Shown here piece after piece: positions 60,282 through 64,000 of a stretch of 64,000 nucleotides of DNA (the first letter of the stretch is position 1; each line of letters opens with the position of its first letter). The notes below the pieces were generated by a model that searched no databases, was not told the origin of the DNA, and saw only the letters and a list, made by a program, of their open reading frames with translations. The DNA lies in contig BDSI01000001.1 in NCBI GenBank assembly GCA_003117195.1, positions 1,364,001 to 1,428,000 of the forward strand, in the 5' to 3' direction. This DNA is from Eudorina sp. 2006-703-Eu-15 (lineage: Eukaryota > Chlorophyta > Chlorophyceae > Chlamydomonadales > Volvocaceae). The position numbers were made by a program, and so were the translations under genes.

Positions 60282-61102
60282 AAGACTATCGATCACAATG
60301 TGTCACCAGAAGACATCTAGATGTGGACGACGACGAATGGAATGATGACTAGCTACCCGCGAGGCACTTGTGCGCACGGCGCCACTGATACCTTACAAAG
60401 ATGAGTGTTTGTAATCAAACTATTATTTCATAAGCTCCATCTATAGTATAGAGCTATACAATTGTTCTTCGAGTATTCATCTTAATTGCTGTCGAAGGAG
60501 GGGGCTGCCTGTTGTACGCTTACGGCAGCATTTGCCTGCAGCATTAAACAGTTTCGACAATGGGAGGTACGATCGTCCACTTGTCGGCGGGCGCGTTCCT
60601 TACTTTGTATGTAGCACAAATTGAATTACAAGTATACATATGTTTGCAGTAATGATATCTTCACAATGTTAGAGCTACATGGCACTGACGAGTAACGCTT
60701 ATGTCGTAGTAGGGGCAAACTTCGTCCAGGCAGCGGTTCCGAGTTTGGCGCAGTTTGGTGTGACGAAAAATGCTGGTCGAAAGTACGTACTATGCCAGCC
60801 AGCCCTTTGTGAGAGGATAAACTGTAAAACATAATAAGGGTACAACATGTTTAATTGATTTTGATGAAAATACAGAAATGCGATGGCCATACTCAGTACT
60901 GTCTCCACTGCGGCGTTCGACTGCAGTTTAATTGATGCGACCTTGAATGCTGATAAATCCTTGACTGCTAGTAGTGCATTCTCATCCAACACCTCATATT
61001 ATACATCAGACATGACGTAATGTCCCTCAGTTGTCAGAAACCCCTTCTGTACTGCTCATTGCACGTGGCATGCGCTCGGCCATTCCGGAGAGCCGATGTT
61101 AG
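60282..61102 (+). repeat. X repeat, right copy
   Basis: Same orientation and same 821 bp length as 32589-33409. The left end touches the right Y arm, while in the left copy it is the right end of X that touches Y. Confidence 0.95.
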
Positions 61103-61938
61103 TAAGCCTCTTTACCCATGGTAAATCCCCTTCTGATTATAATGTGAACAAACAATATACTTACATGCGCTCGGCTAAGTACGTCCGTCCATTGATTGCC
61201 TTCCACAAAAGTAATACATGCGCCCGCCAGGCGAAAAAGCCCACTGACAGCTTCCTACGGCGCCGTACTGTTGTACGTCTACTATTCGATTAAATTACGT
61301 ATTTATACAATATACTCAAGTGTGCATACAGTAACTTCAAGTTTGGACGAAATATCTTTTCGGCGTCAGCCCAGCTATCTATGTAGCGGTTGTTCGCTCC
61401 TTGGTGAGACATGATTGCTTTGCGGCTGGGGGTTTGGCCGAAATAATTAACCAATATGTGGTCTGTTATACGTAAGCAGTGAACTGTTTAGGACGCCACG
61501 TGTGTGTGGAGATGAATGGCTTGCTGTTGTGGATGGCAGCGAGCGAGAGCGAACCTCTGTTCTATACTTTCGTAGGTTTTCATAAACTGCATGCATATCT
61601 TCACTTTTTCCTTTGTACCGGAATAATCGGACTTCGTTCTGGATGGGTTGAACTTACATGTTAAACCCGTGCGACCTTACATGTTAAACCCGTGCGACCT
61701 ACGCGACCACGCAACAACACCGCGCGCCGCCGCTAGCTGCCGCAACAACACCGCGCGCCGCCGCTATACTACTTACTTGCACGCACCGGCGAACACTGTC
61801 AACTACAAACAACCATCTCAGCAGCAGTACGTACTCACGTCAAACTCCTTTCTTTCTGCGTGACGAATCGATCGGCGGCAGGTCTACATATATACAGCAG
61901 CAGGTCGCCGAACAACGGGCGGGAGCCAGTTGCTTGCC
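61103..61938. other. Upstream region of gene 3
   Basis: No gene. It holds two short tandem duplications at 61652-61766: a 23 bp unit with ttacatgttaaacccgtgcg twice, then gcaacaacaccgcgcgccgc twice. A TATA-like box is listed separately. Confidence 0.55.
61887..61895 (+). promoter_or_regulatory. TATA-like box of gene 3
   Basis: catatatac about 45-50 bp before the ATG at 61939. Distance and composition would suit a core promoter with a very short leader. The next exon is well supported, but no transcription start evidence exists here. Confidence 0.3.
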
Positions 61939-63240
61939 ATGGCAATCCGCATGATTTCGCCGCGGTTGAAGAGCCTAGCTACGCGCTACTGTAGCCGTCG
62001 TGGCCGTCGTCGCCCTGGTTCTCAAGGCAGGCACGGTCACCGGCCAGAAAACAGGTACGTGTGCTCGTACACGACCTCAGCCTCTGCTACATGTACTGCT
62101 GCATGTAATAATGCGCGCCACAGCGACGATCAAAGAGAAATCATCGATCCATTTATCACCTCTTCCCCTAATGAACTATATACATACGTACATAAATTGG
62201 GCAGGGCAGACTGGGTGCCAGGACGGAAATAAAAACCACCTTGGCAGGCGGGAAAATATTTCTGCGTGTTTCAACAGCTGTGCGACTGCTGCCACAGCTA
62301 CGACAGGAATTCTCAGCCTTGAAGAGCTGAAGCACGCTTTCCTGACGTCACGGATGCATGTATATGTGAGCGAGGGTAACCAGGAGTTGGGGACACGGCA
62401 TTAGAGTAGTAGTGTTTGTGTTTTGGCGGTAGACAGGTGTACGATGCAAAAAATTGCCCCTACGCCTGCACGCAGATTTGCAGGCCCTTTCGGTAGCCTG
62501 GAAAATAACAGTTGACAGGGCAGATTTCCCGCTCTCACCAACAACGTCAATAAATGTAATCTCGCAGCTTTTTTGGCTGGGGGTCCGAGAAATAGAAAAG
62601 TTCCAGGTTTTTGCGTAGCCCGTAAATATTCTGCACATACACGGCACCTGACCTGACCGATTGTCGAGCGTCCAGTATTTCCATTATTCAAGGGGGTTTC
62701 GTACGTATGCGATTCCTCCTTAGGCCCGAGGCCACATTCGTATGGATGTGCGATGGTATGTACGTAATAGCTACGTAGGCTAACTAGCTAAACTAGCAAG
62801 CAAGTACGTAAATAAAAGCTTCCCATAATGATAAAAACGTTCTACTATGCAATAAGAAACACTTATCATGATAGAGGGTATATTAGACTTCCATCCCCGC
62901 CATTATGATTTGCTTCCCCTTCGTTCCCATCTACCCCCCCCCCCCTTTCCCATGTACGTAACCCTTACATACATACCGACGACGTGTGTGTGCGCGTTCA
63001 TGCGTGCAGCCTGTCCCCATAAGGATGGCTACAAGGCCTTCCCGGACACGAAATTTGACGTCAGCGGATATCTTATCAAAAACGCGCCCATGGATGACCA
63101 AGTTCGGCTGCGAGCGGCGGAAGTGCTGTGTGGAGGCACCTGCTTCGTATTTGACAGTTCTGGAAGGATCATCCTGGATGATGTAATGTACAGCGATTTG
63201 AGATTGTCTCCTGCAACAGGCATCTGCAGCTACCTCAAAA
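61939..63240 (+). pseudogene. Gene 3: PAN/Apple-like gene, signal exon out of frame, 3' end not found
   Basis: Exon 1 (61939-62054, donor GTACGT) starts MAIRMISPRLKSLATRY, very like the MAIS start of gene 1, and ends in a hydrophobic stretch VAVVAVVALVLKAGTVTG. These two parts are in frames offset by one base; the hydrophobic frame has a TAG just upstream and no ATG. Exon 2 (63010-63240, acceptor GTGCAG, donor GTAATG) joins the hydrophobic frame in phase 1 and encodes a module with ACPHKDGYK, CGGTCFVFD and GICSYLK, closely matching the first module of gene 1 (ACPHKNGYK, CGGTCIGWD, GNCAYIAG). The exon ends in phase 1, so at least one more exon should follow, but none is recognisable up to 64000. 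Either a young pseudogene or an intact gene with a one-base sequence error. Confidence 0.6.
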
Positions 63241-64000
63241 GTAATGTTCCTTGCGTATTCTTAAGAATACAAGCTTGCTCCGTATGCATACGAAGATACA
63301 TGTACTTAATAATGCATGCATGCGTGCCGTACAGTACAAAGTAAATCTAGCGGTGAAGGGCATTTGAAGTATTTGATTAATTTGATACGTAGCAAATATT
63401 ATTATATAGCACATGTAGAGGTTTGCATAGCCTGACGGAGAGCAGACTGGCCTAACAGCTTAAGGGCATACGTACTGATGTATCATGCTTCCGTTGCAAA
63501 ATTATTCCGGTAGCTGACATACGTGTGTTCATCCTCCCGGGACATCCCATGGTACTAATGGTACAGCCCCGAATGGAAGGATTCGTTTAACGAACCTTAC
63601 ATATACTACGTAGCTAGGTGGACGTAGCGGTACACAACTAGATAGGTCGGTGGTTCCTGGCCGCCGTTCGTCGGTCTCGATGTCCATCACCGTTATTAGT
63701 TGTATAATTTTACAGTGGCCAGCTAGGACAGCATGTACTGCATGTATGTAGTACGCACATGCAGTAACTGCATGCAGTCCTTGTTGCTGCGTGCCCCCCC
63801 TGTACCCCCTGCTGTACCTGCTGTATGTACTGTATGCACCTCATTCCGTCCCGCATGCGTGATTGTACTTCGTGTTTGCCACCAGCAAACACTTACTTAC
63901 AACTAACGCTCCTCCGTCGTCCTGAGCCATCCATGTATGTATCTGAGAATGCATGCATGGATGGATGGGTGACCAGGTTCATTCTCACCTCGCTCTTACT
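63241..64000. other. Putative intron of gene 3 or intergenic
   Basis: No further module exon seen. Contains tgcatgcatgcgtgcc-type repeats and gcagtaactgcatgcagt near 63755. Confidence 0.45.

Noticed and set aside
32589..61102. Interpreting X as an ordinary transposition target-site duplication
   Set aside because: 821 bp is far beyond target duplications of known transposases; if X was duplicated during insertion, a replication-based process would be needed. Left as an open question in the findings.

Overview
The window is nuclear DNA of a eukaryote, most likely a green alga (Chlorophyta, probably chlorophycean). The reasons are: genes with small exons and canonical GT-AG introns; a GC-rich genome with heavy simple-sequence content; and a retroelement fragment that pairs a papain-like cysteine protease with an APE endonuclease, a combination known from Dualen/RandI elements of Chlamydomonas. 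I see no bacterial operon, ribosome binding site, CRISPR array, rRNA or convincing tRNA. The species cannot be named from the sequence alone. Most of the window is repeats and mobile-element remains; only three host-type genes are convincing.

Layout. 1-3.2 kb: a decayed CACTA/TNP2-like transposase on the minus strand. 3.2-25.1 kb: a satellite array of 46 units (433-448 bp each) with two-unit and four-unit higher-order structure, broken once by a 5'-truncated Penelope-like retroelement (13.26-14.78 kb). 25.1-27.2 kb: a piggyBac-like C-terminal relic, then palindromic and short-repeat DNA. 27.2-31.6 kb: a complete five-exon minus-strand gene for a secreted or membrane-anchored protein of four cysteine-rich, PAN/Apple-like modules. 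32.6-37.4 kb and 56.3-61.1 kb: a near-identical ~3.95 kb inverted repeat (Y), bordered on the outside by an 821 bp direct repeat (X), so that the whole reads X-Y-(19 kb)-inverted Y-X. Inside it: the Dualen-like 5' part with a nested 420 bp MITE-like element (37.4-43.1 kb), palindromes and a short interspersed repeat (43-46 kb), a second PAN-like gene (46.4-50.2 kb) whose second intron holds a 578 bp (CACACG)n tract, dispersed and tandem repeats (49-52 kb), an unknown zinc-finger-like/RGG-like reading frame (53.9-54.7 kb), and the 3' end of another non-LTR element (55.6-55.9 kb, minus strand). 61.9-63.2 kb: a third PAN-like gene whose signal-anchor exon is out of frame.

How the genes relate. 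The three PAN-like genes share module types: the first modules of genes 1 and 3 are alike, and the last modules of genes 1 and 2 are alike. In gene 1 every intron is phase 1, so each module exon could be shuffled without breaking the frame. All appear to enter the secretory route. Their function cannot be read from the sequence; adhesion or cell-surface recognition is a family-level guess. Statements about identity between repeat copies are by eye.
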